A stretch of 64,000 nucleotides of DNA from an uncultured Sphingomonadaceae bacterium (lineage in GTDB: Bacteria; Pseudomonadota; Alphaproteobacteria; Sphingomonadales; Sphingomonadaceae): positions 189,501 to 253,500 of the forward strand of contig CANLCX010000001.1 in the NCBI GenBank assembly GCA_947489315.1, given 5' to 3'. The notes beneath the pieces were generated by a model that was given only the letters and a program-made list of their open reading frames with translations, was not told the DNA's origin and did no database searches. The translations under genes and the position numbers were made by a program. Within the stretch, counting starts at the first letter, position 1. Each line of letters starts with the position of its first letter. This document shows, one piece after another, positions 8,260 to 16,965 of the stretch.

Positions 8260-8705
8260 TGACGAGCGCTTATAAAGGAAAGGTTGGCCGCGCATTTGTA
8301 ACAATTGGTCTGTTGACGCTGCCTTTTGCTTACAGCAATTTTCTGCCCACTGCCTTGTCCAGCAATGCTCTGGCGGACTATATTAAAAATCATTTTATTC
8401 GCGAAGTAATATTTGGTGTCACTCTCGTGGCATGGACAATTATTTTGACTTTCAAGCCATTAAATCGCGCAAATTTTAGGAAAATAGCGATATTTGGTTC
8501 GGTCGTTGTCCTGCCATTCTGGATCGCCCGGGCATTTGGATGGTCCGTAGGCGGTATGGAAGCGGTTTGGGGTGAAGCGATCCAAGCCAGCGGCGCATAT
8601 GCTTTGCACGTTCCTCAGGCCTCATTATTTTTTATCGGTCTTGCGCTGTTGTGGGGTGAATTGAAATCGGCAGATTTTAAAGAGGCCAAGCACCCTGAAA
8701 TATGA
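8259..8705 (+). CDS. four-helix membrane protein, unknown
   Basis: 148 residues; its ATG overlaps the hydrolase stop (TAATG). Four hydrophobic segments are visible: AFVTIGLLTLPFAYSNFL, VIFGVTLVAWTIILTF, IAIFGSVVVLPFWIARAF and ASLFFIGLALLWGE. No family is recognised with confidence. Coupling to the hydrolase suggests a joint function in the same TetR regulon. Confidence 0.7.
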   Translation: MTSAYKGKVGRAFVTIGLLTLPFAYSNFLPTALSSNALADYIKNHFIREVIFGVTLVAWTIILTFKPLNRANFRKIAIFGSVVVLPFWIARAFGWSVGGMEAVWGEAIQASGAYALHVPQASLFFIGLALLWGELKSADFKEAKHPEI

Positions 8706-8895
8706 TTGCGATCTTCTTGTCTTGATCAAAAAAGGACCGGCTGATGGCATTTCCTTGCTGACATCAGGCTAGTCAAAAAACCCTTAAAACATTTGAATCT
8801 CTCATGACTTTCACATCCCGTCTGGCGCCCATGTCGGCAGCCAGCAGGAAACTATTAACTCTAAAACCCATCAACGTTAAAAGGTAAATCCCCCC

Positions 8896-9744
8896 ATGAA
8901 AAACTCAACATCACGTTTAACAAAAACAGTCGCTACTTCGCTTCTGGCCTGCACCATGTTCTTGCCTGTTCCTGCCTACGCGCAAAATGAGAATGAATCT
9001 AACGGTCAACGCGGCAATGAAGGCTGGCAGGTTTCTATTGCGGCAGGGACGATTTTTGCCCCAAAATATTATGGTGATGACGATTATCAATTGAACATCA
9101 TTCCCAATATTTCTGTGCAATATGACGATCTGTTCTTTGCCTCGATCGAAGGCATTGGGTTGAATGTCGTGAACAAAAATGGTTGGCGTATCGGGCCTAT
9201 AGCGAAATATCAATTTAGCCGTGATGAAGATGGCGACAATTTATTGGCTCTCGGCAACGATACGGATGATCTGATCGGCCTGGGCGATGTCGATGGAACC
9301 ATCGAACTAGGCGGGTTTGCCGAATATTCAGTGGTCAATTTCAGCGGAAAAGTTGAAATGCGTCAGGGTGTCAACGGACATGACGGCTTTGTGGGAGAGG
9401 CCGAGTTGAAATATAAGTCTACGTTCCCTGCATTTGGCACAACCGCTTATTGGTCGCTTGGTCCTGAACTGACCTTTGGCGACAATAAATATAATAGTGC
9501 CTATTTTGATGTTGATGCTATTCAATCAGCAGCCTCCGGATTGGCCCAATATGATGCAGACGGCGGGCTAAATTCATATGGTATCCATGGGTCCGTCGTA
9601 ATGCCTATGACGGACCACATCTCCCTTATTGGGTTCGCCGGATATGACCGACTGTCAGGAGATATTGCCGACTCTTCTCTGGTTCAAGAGCGTGGTTCTG
9701 AGGATCAAGCGATCGCCGGTATATTGCTTAACTATAGGTTCTAG
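8896..9744 (+). CDS. MipA/OmpV family outer-membrane protein
   Basis: 282 residues with a Sec signal peptide (SLLACTMFLPVPAYAQ) and a beta-barrel pattern of alternating residues ending in the terminal aromatic ILLNYRF expected for outer-membrane insertion. GWQVSIAAGTIFAPKYYGDDDYQ and WRIGPIAKYQFSR are typical of MipA/OmpV proteins, originally named for scaffolding murein synthesis enzymes. It stands alone, with 190 bp upstream and 129 bp downstream. Confidence 0.85.
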   Translation: MKNSTSRLTKTVATSLLACTMFLPVPAYAQNENESNGQRGNEGWQVSIAAGTIFAPKYYGDDDYQLNIIPNISVQYDDLFFASIEGIGLNVVNKNGWRIGPIAKYQFSRDEDGDNLLALGNDTDDLIGLGDVDGTIELGGFAEYSVVNFSGKVEMRQGVNGHDGFVGEAELKYKSTFPAFGTTAYWSLGPELTFGDNKYNSAYFDVDAIQSAASGLAQYDADGGLNSYGIHGSVVMPMTDHISLIGFAGYDRLSGDIADSSLVQERGSEDQAIAGILLNYRF

Positions 9745-9873
9745 AAAAAGCGCACCGGTCCATAGAAATGGAACCATCCGATAATCTGGGAGCTAATTTG
9801 GCTTAGGACTTTCCGCCACGTATAGACTTGTACGGATCGGGTATCTTGGTTGAACTTTTGAAATGAGGTCACG

Positions 9874-11091
9874 ATGAGTAAAAAGAAATACTTATACATA
9901 GTGGGAGGATTTCTAGGGATTTTGGGGCTTTCAACCGCACTGGCAAGCACCGGGTGCGAAGACCCACAGGGTAATTCCGCCAGTTTTGAAAGCGTAACAA
10001 TCGCTCCGGATTTGCTACCTTTTTCCGAAGGATTGACATTTACACAAGTCAAAAAAGAAGACGGCTCGATCGCGACGCTTTTGGTCGTAGAATATGATGG
10101 CGAGGATGTGCGCGCAATTGATGTGGCCTCACTTGGTTCCTCTGGTGGTGAGGACATATTCGATGCGATATCGGAATTGGAATGGTCCGATCTGCAATCA
10201 GCGACGGCACGTACCGATCTGCAAAACCTCTATCAGATGGAACAGCTGTTGCCAGCGGCTGGGTCGGGCAATCGCCATGTGGCTACAGGAACAAACTTTC
10301 CCGAACATGCCAGCGAAACCACAAGTACTTCCGTCTTCAACTTCCCCAAGTTCGGGCTGGCAACTCCACCTCGGACTAGCATCCGATATGATCCCGATAT
10401 ACTCCTCGACTATGAAGTTGAAATATGCAGTCGCTTTGATCGAAACATAGGCTCGGTCGAAGACTTCGATACCGCAAGAAAGGGGTTTTTCCTTTGCGGT
10501 GACTTTACTGATCGAGCAACCCTGATGCGTCTGATCGACACGAGCAATTTCGATTCCGGCAACGGGTTTAGCGACGCGAAAAGTGGGATCGGTTTCTATC
10601 CCAGTGGGCCTTTTCTGGTAGTTCCCAATGACTGGCGCGCGTTTGTCAAAGATGAACGGATGACGACATTTGTAAATGGCGAGCCCAGGCAGGATGCACG
10701 CGGTGGCGAGATGATGTTGGATTTTCGCCAGATTTCTGAAAAAATATTGAAAGATACCAAACAGCGTTTCCTCTATAGGGATGAACGCCACACATTAATG
10801 CCCAAGAATTTCCTGGAAGCAGGCATGAGCTTGATGTCGGGTACATCAGAGGGCGTAATTTTTACACCGCCCACACGCTGCGACATTGCCGCCGGTGTTC
10901 GTAGCAATATTTCTAGCGGCGATCTGTTCAGGGGTCGTCCGGTTTTTGAGTCAGTAGTAGAAACCTTCATCGAGCGCGAAATGCAATCCGGGCATTTTCT
11001 CCAGGCAGGTGATGTTGTTGATTATGAATCGAGCACCATGGGAACGATCAAAATCATAGTTACCCAGCCTGGTACATCCGATGCACCATAA
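9874..11091 (+). CDS. exported fumarylacetoacetate-hydrolase-fold protein
   Basis: 405 residues. An N-terminal hydrophobic stretch (YLYIVGGFLGILGLSTALAS) followed by TGC suggests export; the lipobox is imperfect. The rest follows the FAH superfamily: GTNFPEHASE, metal ligands in LLDYEVEIC and LCGDFTDRATLM, KSGIGFYPSGPFLVVP and the closing GDVVDYESSTMGTIKIIV. FAH enzymes hydrolyse or decarboxylate beta-keto acids in the cytosol, so an exported version is odd. The region between residues 30 and 130 has no match I recognise. A ribosome site (GAGG) lies close to the ATG. No catabolic neighbours. Confidence 0.75.
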   Translation: MSKKKYLYIVGGFLGILGLSTALASTGCEDPQGNSASFESVTIAPDLLPFSEGLTFTQVKKEDGSIATLLVVEYDGEDVRAIDVASLGSSGGEDIFDAISELEWSDLQSATARTDLQNLYQMEQLLPAAGSGNRHVATGTNFPEHASETTSTSVFNFPKFGLATPPRTSIRYDPDILLDYEVEICSRFDRNIGSVEDFDTARKGFFLCGDFTDRATLMRLIDTSNFDSGNGFSDAKSGIGFYPSGPFLVVPNDWRAFVKDERMTTFVNGEPRQDARGGEMMLDFRQISEKILKDTKQRFLYRDERHTLMPKNFLEAGMSLMSGTSEGVIFTPPTRCDIAAGVRSNISSGDLFRGRPVFESVVETFIEREMQSGHFLQAGDVVDYESSTMGTIKIIVTQPGTSDAP

Positions 11092-11280
11092 ACGCACCGT
11101 ACTTAAAATCACAAACTGAAATCCCGGACCCAAAATATGACCTCCGACACTACTATATACTCAGCTTTGTTACTGCGATGGATCTTATAACATAAAAAGT
11201 GTTGAAAAACAGCTGTTTGCGGACGTCTCCGGACTGTGAAATGGTGACGGTTGCAGTCTTCAGCGAACGGGTCTCTGTCG

Positions 11281-11455
11281 CAATTTCCCTGTTCTGCGGG
11301 AATTTACAGAGACTCTTCCTGAAATCCGATGACCTCGACGTGATTGCTATGGTTGCAGGCCGGCATTTCTGCGGGCTTTAACCTAAAATTCCCTAACGAA
11401 CCGATCAGGGAATTCTCAGACTATATCAGGGAACAAAACTGAACATGCAGGGAAG
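11281..11455 (+). repeat. degenerate TTCCCTG/CAGGGAA repeat tract
   Basis: Part of the 628-bp gap between the FAH-fold gene and the response regulator. It holds several copies of TTCCCT or its complement: TTTCCCTGTTCTGCGGGAATT, ATTCCCTAACG, CAGGGAATTCTC, CAGGGAACAAAA and CAGGGAAGG. I recall similar arrays in sphingomonad and rhizobial intergenic regions, where they give rise to spurious annotated ORFs. I take this as a decayed repeat, not a gene. Confidence 0.45.
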
Positions 11456-11464
11456 GTTGCTAGC

Positions 11465-11489
11465 GTCCGCTTTGGGCGCAAAAGCGGAC
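11465..11489 (+). repeat. dispersed hairpin repeat, copy 3 (best stem)
   Basis: GTCCGCTTT (11465-11473) and AAAGCGGAC (11481-11489) form a perfect 9-bp stem with loop GGGCGCA. It follows the FAH-fold gene and faces the 3' end of the response regulator, again a convergent position. Confidence 0.8.
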
Positions 11490-11565
11490 ATTGATGTGGT
11501 TTGATCTGAACAAGTGCAACGCAGCCCGCCCCGCAATTTAACTCACGGGTTGCAACGCCCATAGA

Positions 11566-11583
11566 ATGGTGTGATCACACCAG
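11566..11583. promoter_or_regulatory. 18-bp dyad, member 1
   Basis: ATGGTGTGATCACACCAG, centred on the perfect palindrome GGTGTGATCACACC. It matches the dyads at 14569, 15425 and 20858 and lies 63 bases ahead of the GTG of the small ORF at 11646. A second perfect dyad, ATGCACT-GTAG-AGTGCAT, follows at 11598-11615. Confidence 0.5.
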
Positions 11584-11645
11584 TTTATTGAAAAACAATG
11601 CACTGTAGAGTGCATCCCTTCTGATTTGGCTGCAGGAGACAGAAA

Positions 11646-11699
11646 GTGAGAATATCAAAACGGATATTTCAGGCGGCATTTGCAGGGCCATCGCGATGA
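11646..11699 (+). pseudogene. short ORF, possible remnant of an exported-protein gene
   Basis: A GTG with a strong AGGAG 7 bases upstream opens a 17-residue frame, MRISKRIFQAAFAGPSR, then TGA. A shift of frame after FAG would continue into PIAMIILICPKLF, so the whole looks like the start of a signal peptide with a frameshift. The 18-bp dyad lies 63 bases upstream, the same spacing as at intact exported-protein genes nearby. It could equally be a chance ORF or a tiny peptide. Confidence 0.25.
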
Positions 11700-11719
11700 T
11701 TATACTGATTTGCCCGAAA

Positions 11720-12406
11720 TTATTCCAAGTCAACAGTGCGCTCGGAGGTTCCAGTCCGGGTGTGATCGACAATTTCCAACAGCCCGTCACGCGCAGCCAA
11801 TGTCATGAGTTCGGCGAGTGAGTGCACATCCAATTTTTGCATCAGGCTGGTGCGATGATTGTTGACCGTGTTTATGCTGATCCCAAGGCGGGCAGCCAGG
11901 GCTCCGTTGCTGCTGCCCTGGATCAAACCGATAAATATCTGACGTTCCCGCCTGGTCAAGCTGTCATGAATGGAAGGTTCATCCAATACAGCTTTCACAC
12001 TCTTCGAAACCCGCCTTTCGCCATTGGCGATATCACAGAGAAGCTGGGGCCATCGATCAATTTCATCCCCCTTCAGAAGAAGACCATGAGCGCCGCTGGC
12101 CATGGCACATTTCATTATGGTCGGGTTTTGCAAGCCGGTCATAAGGACGATTTTTGTGTCCGGGCACCAGCGGCAGATCTCTTCAACCACCTCGAGCCCC
12201 GTAATGACCGGCATGGCAATATCGACAATCAGAATATCCGGACGGTGTTGTTTGGTTGCTGCAATGGATTTGAGACCGTCCTCGGCATCGGCAAGGATGA
12301 TAAAGCGACCATCACGTTCCAGCACGCCCCGCAGCCCCGCGCGCACAATCGCATGATCATCTCCGAGGACGATCCGCAATGGATTTTGCGAGTGAATAGT
12401 GTTCAT
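11720..12406 (-). CDS. NarL/FixJ-type response regulator
   Basis: 228 residues from ATG 12406 (MNTIHSQNPLRIVLGDDH); the ORF-track start is within the divergent kinase region. The receiver has the acidic pair DD near residues 16-17, the phospho-acceptor Asp near 62 (ILIVDIAMP), Thr in LMTG and Lys in LLKGDE. The C-terminal LuxR/NarL HTH is LTRRERQIFIGLIQG...NGALAARLGISINTVNNHRTSLMQKLDVHS. It is head to head with the 7TMR-DISM kinase, 61 bp apart, so the two form a two-component pair. Its HTH class binds 18-20-bp dyads, the size of the recurring motif found nearby. Confidence 0.9.
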   Translation of the reverse strand: MNTIHSQNPLRIVLGDDHAIVRAGLRGVLERDGRFIILADAEDGLKSIAATKQHRPDILIVDIAMPVITGLEVVEEICRWCPDTKIVLMTGLQNPTIMKCAMASGAHGLLLKGDEIDRWPQLLCDIANGERRVSKSVKAVLDEPSIHDSLTRRERQIFIGLIQGSSNGALAARLGISINTVNNHRTSLMQKLDVHSLAELMTLAARDGLLEIVDHTRTGTSERTVDLE

Positions 12407-12467
12407 TGTCCCCCAACCACGTTTTTTCCAGCGGCTTGTCAGCAATACCCAGATCGGCGTGCATAAT

Positions 12468-14438
12468 ATGAACAGCGTGCCCGATATTATCAACCAACTT
12501 GTGCCGCACGTCCAAAACCGGCCATTTGGCCGGCTGAGACTGCCGCTGCTGGTCCTGTTTTCCTTCCTTGTTTTGGCAATGATGAGTGATCAAGCAAAAG
12601 CGAATCAGGGAGTGATTAATCTCGCAAATCTTTCCACAATCGAAGATATTCAGATGATTGCAAAACCGGTTTTGCGGAAGCAAACCGGCCAGCTCGAATT
12701 TGTCCGATATAGCTTGCAACTTGAAAACAGCGGAGACCAACCTCTCCTTTTCAGGATAGTGACCGAGGAAGCTGCACGGGCGGAAGTGCTGATAAGCCTC
12801 GTTGATGAAGGCCAGACAGAGATTCTTCTCCAATCCCGCCAACGGTTCAAAGATGCAGAAACGTTTAGTAGTCAAAACCTTCAATTGGCATCTCGACCGG
12901 TCGTTATCACCAAAAGCGGATCGGTCCGGCTTGATATTGATATCTATGTTGCCCTCAACGATAAGGCCTTTCCGATCAGTCTGGTTTCCGAAGATCAATA
13001 TATCGCTAAACGCCAATTGGTTACCGCAGTTCATGGCCTGTATTTCGGTTCAACCTTATTTGCAGTCGTGTTGGCCACTGGCTTTGCGCTGTTGATGCGG
13101 TCGCATGTCATCGCCCTATTTTCGTTTTACACTTTCACGCTGATCTTGCTGAATATTCATACCTATGGTTATGCAACACCCTATCTGCCAGAATTTTTCT
13201 CTATCCATCATGACGGAATAAAGCGCTTTTTGCGGCTTTCATGGTGCGTTTTCTATTTCTTCTTTGCGACCAGTTTTACCAACGCCTCTCACAATGCTCC
13301 GCGCATGTTTCGGGTTGCCCTATTTGTAGTTGGAGCAACGGTCATAAACTCCCTAATTGGTTCGGTGTTTCATCTGCCGATCACGACAATCATAATGATT
13401 GTGACCGGTACCGGATTCTTGGCTATTACCGGCTATTTTGTGTGGACAGCGCTTCGTGAAAAAGTCAAAGGCGCGGGTTTATTCGCATTCGGCTTTTGTA
13501 TCTTGCTTGCTTACATCATGCTCACAATACGCGCCGGGTTTCCGGATGTAGCCAGCTTTAATGATCAGTTCGACACCGCCGCTCTTTTTCTTCTGGTGCT
13601 GGATTGCCTGGTCTTCAGTGCTGCGATTATCAGCCAGGTGCGCGGCATCATTCAGGAACGGGACGCATCAAAAGAGCAACAGCTTGCGGCTGCCATGCAA
13701 AGCAGTGAGATCGCTAATCGGCTGGCACAAGCGCATGTTGATCGCAATGTCGCCCTTGCAGAGATTAGTCGCGCGCGGCGCAATTTGTCCGAAACGCGGC
13801 ATGATTTACGTCAACCGCTTGTTTCGTTGCAGAGCGCACTATCTGGCGTTGACCCCAAAAACCGGGAACTTCACCGGGCACTGGAATGGAGTATCGACTA
13901 TATAGATCAGTTGCTTTCAGCAACAACGCTGGACGAGGAAGGCGCTGTGACAACGCTCAAGCGGAAAACCGAGGATGTTCACAGTCGCAAGGAGACTGCG
14001 CTGAGTGAGCATTTATTGACGCTGGAACAGATGTTTGCTGAAGAGGCTCTGAATAATGGTTGCACCCTCAAAATTGGCAAAAGTGATCTTGTTCTGGCGG
14101 TACCGTCGGTTGCAATTCACAGAATTTTGTCCAATCTCATCGACAATTCGATCAAACATTCTGGCGCAACTTGCATCGGTGTGGAAGCCGGACTGCACGA
14201 TGGGCAAGCCTGGATAGAAGTGACCGATAATGGTTCGGGATTACCGCCAGAGATCATAGCAAAATTTGCCGATATGTACAGCGAAAGGGATCGCGATCAG
14301 AATCAGGGACCTCATGGATTGGGCCTTGGAATTGCGCGTTCGATTTCCACCGGTGAAGGCCTCAAACTCGAACTTTGCCCGACAGAATCCGGGACATGTT
14401 GGAGGTTATCCGATATTCCCCTTTCGAAACCCCGATGA
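12468..14438 (+). CDS. 7TMR-DISM sensor histidine kinase
   Basis: 656 residues from ATG 12468; the longer GTG start at 12399 overlaps the regulator's 5' end. Order of parts: signal/anchor (RLPLLVLFSFLVLAMMSDQAKA), a periplasmic DISMED2-like beta domain (about 45-185), seven membrane helices (about 190-395), a short coiled coil, H-box ETRHDLRQPLVSLQ (about 440) and an HATPase domain with N box ILSNLIDNSIKHS, NGSGLPPEI and HGLGLGIARS. 7TMR-DISM sensors detect extracellular small molecules, often carbohydrates. It faces the NarL-type regulator and precedes a run of exported-protein genes. Confidence 0.9.
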   Translation: MNSVPDIINQLVPHVQNRPFGRLRLPLLVLFSFLVLAMMSDQAKANQGVINLANLSTIEDIQMIAKPVLRKQTGQLEFVRYSLQLENSGDQPLLFRIVTEEAARAEVLISLVDEGQTEILLQSRQRFKDAETFSSQNLQLASRPVVITKSGSVRLDIDIYVALNDKAFPISLVSEDQYIAKRQLVTAVHGLYFGSTLFAVVLATGFALLMRSHVIALFSFYTFTLILLNIHTYGYATPYLPEFFSIHHDGIKRFLRLSWCVFYFFFATSFTNASHNAPRMFRVALFVVGATVINSLIGSVFHLPITTIIMIVTGTGFLAITGYFVWTALREKVKGAGLFAFGFCILLAYIMLTIRAGFPDVASFNDQFDTAALFLLVLDCLVFSAAIISQVRGIIQERDASKEQQLAAAMQSSEIANRLAQAHVDRNVALAEISRARRNLSETRHDLRQPLVSLQSALSGVDPKNRELHRALEWSIDYIDQLLSATTLDEEGAVTTLKRKTEDVHSRKETALSEHLLTLEQMFAEEALNNGCTLKIGKSDLVLAVPSVAIHRILSNLIDNSIKHSGATCIGVEAGLHDGQAWIEVTDNGSGLPPEIIAKFADMYSERDRDQNQGPHGLGLGIARSISTGEGLKLELCPTESGTCWRLSDIPLSKPR

Positions 14439-14568
14439 TCGCCCACGACATTTAAAACTGGCTCAGTTTGTCTGATATAGTGGGAATCAATATTATTCTC
14501 GCAAGCGGACAGCCGCCCTTCCCCGCTATCGACCATCATTTATCTTGCCGATTGCTGGTTGCTACCAA

Positions 14569-14586
14569 ATGGTGTGATTGCACTAT
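14569..14586 (+). promoter_or_regulatory. 18-bp dyad, member 2
   Basis: ATGGTGTGATTGCACTAT ends 57 bp before the start of the DUF4136 lipoprotein gene. It has the same spacing and consensus as the dyads at 11566, 15425 and 20858. Proposed operator of the adjacent NarL-type regulator. Confidence 0.55.
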
Positions 14587-14643
14587 TCCGCAGCGGTCGG
14601 ACTGATCCTAGAACCAGCGGCACATCAATTCAGGAGACCCGAT

Positions 14644-15321
14644 ATGCGACCGCAAACCTTGCTGTTACTTGCCGCCACGAGTTTGACCCTTTCCGCCTGT
14701 CTCGGCGGCAGCGGGCCGGTTAAAAGCAATCTCTCGCAATTTCACACACTGGATTCCGTTCCGGCTTCCGCCACTTTTTCGGTAGTCTCTTGGCGGCCGG
14801 AACTAGACAGGTCGCTCGAGTTTCGCAGCTATGCGCAGCGTTTGACTGCGATCATGCGGGAAGCCGGACTAAGGGTTGTCGCACCTGGTCAACCGGCAGA
14901 CTATATCGCCTATCTCGATTATGGCATCGATGATGGCCGTCCTGTCACATATACTTATAACGTGCCGCAATGGGGCGTGACCTATAACGCCCAAACAACT
15001 TCAACCGTAGTGGATGATACCAATCCTGGGCAACAGGTCATCAACAGCACGGTGCGGGGCGCGGATCCGACATATGGGGTTACCGGATACCAACAGGAAG
15101 TACGGAACAGGACCGTCTATGCCCGGTTTGTGCATATCGATATCCTCCCAAAGAACGCAAACGCCCAATCCACTCCGGTATATGAGTTGCGTTTGAAAAG
15201 CAGCGGATCGTGCGGCAGCATTCCATCATTGATGCCGCGTTTCATGCGGGCCATCGAGAAACGGTTTGACCGCAAGTCCGGATATTCGGGCAAGGTCAAA
15301 ACCGGCGGTGTGGACTGCTGA
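14644..15321 (+). CDS. DUF4136 family lipoprotein
   Basis: 225 residues from ATG 14644 (CAGGAGA upstream); the ORF-track start at 14578 lies within the dyad. Lipoprotein signal TLLLLAATSLTLSAC, with Cys as the acylation site. The DUF4136 fold is seen in FHTLDSVPASATFSVV, RSLEFRSYAQRLTAIMREAGLRVV and ADYIAYLDYGIDDGR. A hydrophilic loop (about 105-150) is rich in T, Y and N. The family is found in the periplasm with unknown role. First gene of the exported-protein cluster; it has its own dyad. Confidence 0.82.
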   Translation: MRPQTLLLLAATSLTLSACLGGSGPVKSNLSQFHTLDSVPASATFSVVSWRPELDRSLEFRSYAQRLTAIMREAGLRVVAPGQPADYIAYLDYGIDDGRPVTYTYNVPQWGVTYNAQTTSTVVDDTNPGQQVINSTVRGADPTYGVTGYQQEVRNRTVYARFVHIDILPKNANAQSTPVYELRLKSSGSCGSIPSLMPRFMRAIEKRFDRKSGYSGKVKTGGVDC

Positions 15322-15424
15322 ACATCTGGCCGATGAACTCTGGCAGATAGCAGGCACAAGCCTCTGAATGGCCGTGATTTGTTGAAAATCCAATGAACTT
15401 CACATGAACGGTTTTATGCCGAAA

Positions 15425-15442
15425 ATAGTGTGAGTCCACTAT
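15425..15442 (+). promoter_or_regulatory. 18-bp dyad, member 3 (perfect arms)
   Basis: ATAGTGTGAGTCCACTAT has perfect ATAGTG/CACTAT arms around six bases and ends 59 bp before ATG 15502. It is the most symmetrical member of the family and splits the cluster into separately controlled units. Confidence 0.6.
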
Positions 15443-15501
15443 GGGCTTCCAGGACATTTTTCCACATGATTGCTCGATCGCTAGACACGGGGAGAAAGAC
15501 C

Positions 15502-16566
15502 ATGAAAAAGATCAGACTGCATTCCGGATTGTCGCTTGCAACAATGGCATTGGCGGCGACCACCATTGCGGGAGCGCAGCCGGCGCTGGCACAGTCCAAA
15601 GATTTCCATTCCTTCTTCCCAAAGAACAGCAGCGAAGCCCGGGAGTTGGAACAGCGCGGCAATCAGACGCGAGACCAGAGACGAAATGCTCGGCGGACTG
15701 CCGATCCCGATTTCAATGACCCGGATTATCGCCGGCATGTCGGCGACCTCGCGGCCAATAGCGACCTGCAGGCGCTCGAACAGCGCGGTTATGACGCCCG
15801 GCGGGCACGGCCAGGACAGCAGATACGCGATGAATATGACTTAACACCGAAGGAGCGCCGGGATTTGCAGCAGCGTGGTCGGCAGGCGCAAATCACCCGC
15901 GGACAGCGTAACGGTTTTCGTCCTATGGCGACGGGAACAACCGCTGGCACTCGGCAATATCAACCTCGAGCGGGATATCGCAACAACGGATATCCGGGCG
16001 CTGGTAGAGCGCCGGTCCGCGGCCAGGGTGCGCGCAATATGAGCAGGACTAGCCGTATAAAAAGTACCGCAAGGACGGGCTTCACCGGGACATCCCTTTC
16101 GAACAAGGTTTCGGCGGTTGATCTGGGCACGGAAGCATTTGGAGGTCGGAGTACCGGAATCGGTGAATATGGTATCGATATGACTTTCGGCCAGGCGCAA
16201 ACCTTTGCGAACGGGAATGATCCCGTCATTGCTGCAGGCCGGGCGACACAACGATTTGGTCAGAATCTTTATGGCGCCGCAAACGGTGTTGGCGAGTCCA
16301 TCCGCGACCCGCGAAGGATTCCGGGAAATGTCGGCCGCGCTGCGACAGGCGTTGCCCGCACGGGTGTCGGCGCTGTCCAATATGTCGGACAAACGGCAAT
16401 CAAGACCACACGGGACGGGGCCCGGTTCATGACCGACCCCAAATATGCCACCAAGCAGGTAAACTATGGCGCGAAACAAGTCGGAAAAACTGTGAATAAT
16501 ATCAGCAAATCGACTTGCAAAGGTTTTTCCACGCTCCTCGGGCTCAACAAGAAGAAGTGTAGGTAG
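15502..16566 (+). CDS. exported Arg/Gly/Gln-rich hypothetical protein
   Basis: 354 residues from ATG 15502 (GGGGAGAAAG upstream), with signal peptide LATMALAATTIAGAQPALAQ. The mature N-terminal third holds three imperfect repeats around E/QQRGxxxR (LEQRGNQTRDQRR, LEQRGYDARRARP, LQQRGRQAQITRG) and is very basic. The central part is Gly/Arg-rich (YRNNGYPGAGRAPVRGQGARN). The C-terminal third (VGRAATGVARTGVGAVQYVGQ) ends with two cysteines (STCKGF, KKKCR) that could pair. No family recognised. Its charge would suit binding to an anionic envelope polymer; that is inference only. Confidence 0.75.
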   Translation: MKKIRLHSGLSLATMALAATTIAGAQPALAQSKDFHSFFPKNSSEARELEQRGNQTRDQRRNARRTADPDFNDPDYRRHVGDLAANSDLQALEQRGYDARRARPGQQIRDEYDLTPKERRDLQQRGRQAQITRGQRNGFRPMATGTTAGTRQYQPRAGYRNNGYPGAGRAPVRGQGARNMSRTSRIKSTARTGFTGTSLSNKVSAVDLGTEAFGGRSTGIGEYGIDMTFGQAQTFANGNDPVIAAGRATQRFGQNLYGAANGVGESIRDPRRIPGNVGRAATGVARTGVGAVQYVGQTAIKTTRDGARFMTDPKYATKQVNYGAKQVGKTVNNISKSTCKGFSTLLGLNKKKCR

Positions 16567-16605
16567 GAACTCCGATCCTGACCAATTCATCCAGGGAGAA
16601 TGTAC

Positions 16606-16965
16606 ATGACCGTCATTTCGAAATTGGTTTCCGCGGCTGCCTGTCTGATCGCACCCATGACAGCATCGTTCTGGAGTGCACCGGCACAAGCCAGTGGAAC
16701 TACTCCTCAGTACCGCGCCTATTGCGAAAACAAATACCGAACCGGGGTCTTGAAAGGGGTCAAGCCGCGATGGAGTTATGGCTATAATCGTAGCACAAAG
16801 CGGATGGAGTGCCGGGAAGCGGACTCAATGGGGCTCAATACATCGGTAAAAGGCCGAACTTTCTGGATCAACTTGAATGACCTGTGTCAATTCACGACAG
16901 GCCAGTCGGATTTTCACTGGCATGGAGAAGGTCGTGTTGCCTGCGGCCGGAATGATCACAAATGA
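16606..16965 (+). CDS. small exported cysteine-containing protein
   Basis: 119 residues from ATG 16606, which is 6 bases from AGGGAGA; the ATG at 16600 abuts that site and is less likely. Signal peptide ISKLVSAAACLIAPMTASFWSAPAQA. Four cysteines remain in the mature part: YCENKYRTGVLKGV, MECREADS, LCQFTTGQ and VACGRND. The order C-x-x-x-YRTG[VL]L[KR]G ... C ... C ... H-x-H-G-x-x-x-x-CGR is shared with the N-terminal half of the next protein, so the two are paralogous. Function unknown. Overlaps the next gene. Confidence 0.75.
   Translation: MTVISKLVSAAACLIAPMTASFWSAPAQASGTTPQYRAYCENKYRTGVLKGVKPRWSYGYNRSTKRMECREADSMGLNTSVKGRTFWINLNDLCQFTTGQSDFHWHGEGRVACGRNDHK

Noticed and set aside
11199-11381. 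60-residue plus-strand ORF in the gap before the response regulator
   Set aside because: Built from the TTCCCTG repeat tract, no ribosome site and no recognisable protein pattern.
14477-14494. ATAGTGGGAATCAATATT as a further copy of the 18-bp dyad
   Set aside because: Only the left arm matches; the right arm is not complementary.
15841-16689. 282-residue minus-strand ORF opposite the Arg/Gly-rich exported protein
   Set aside because: Antisense shadow made possible by high GC; the plus-strand frame has a signal peptide and ribosome site.
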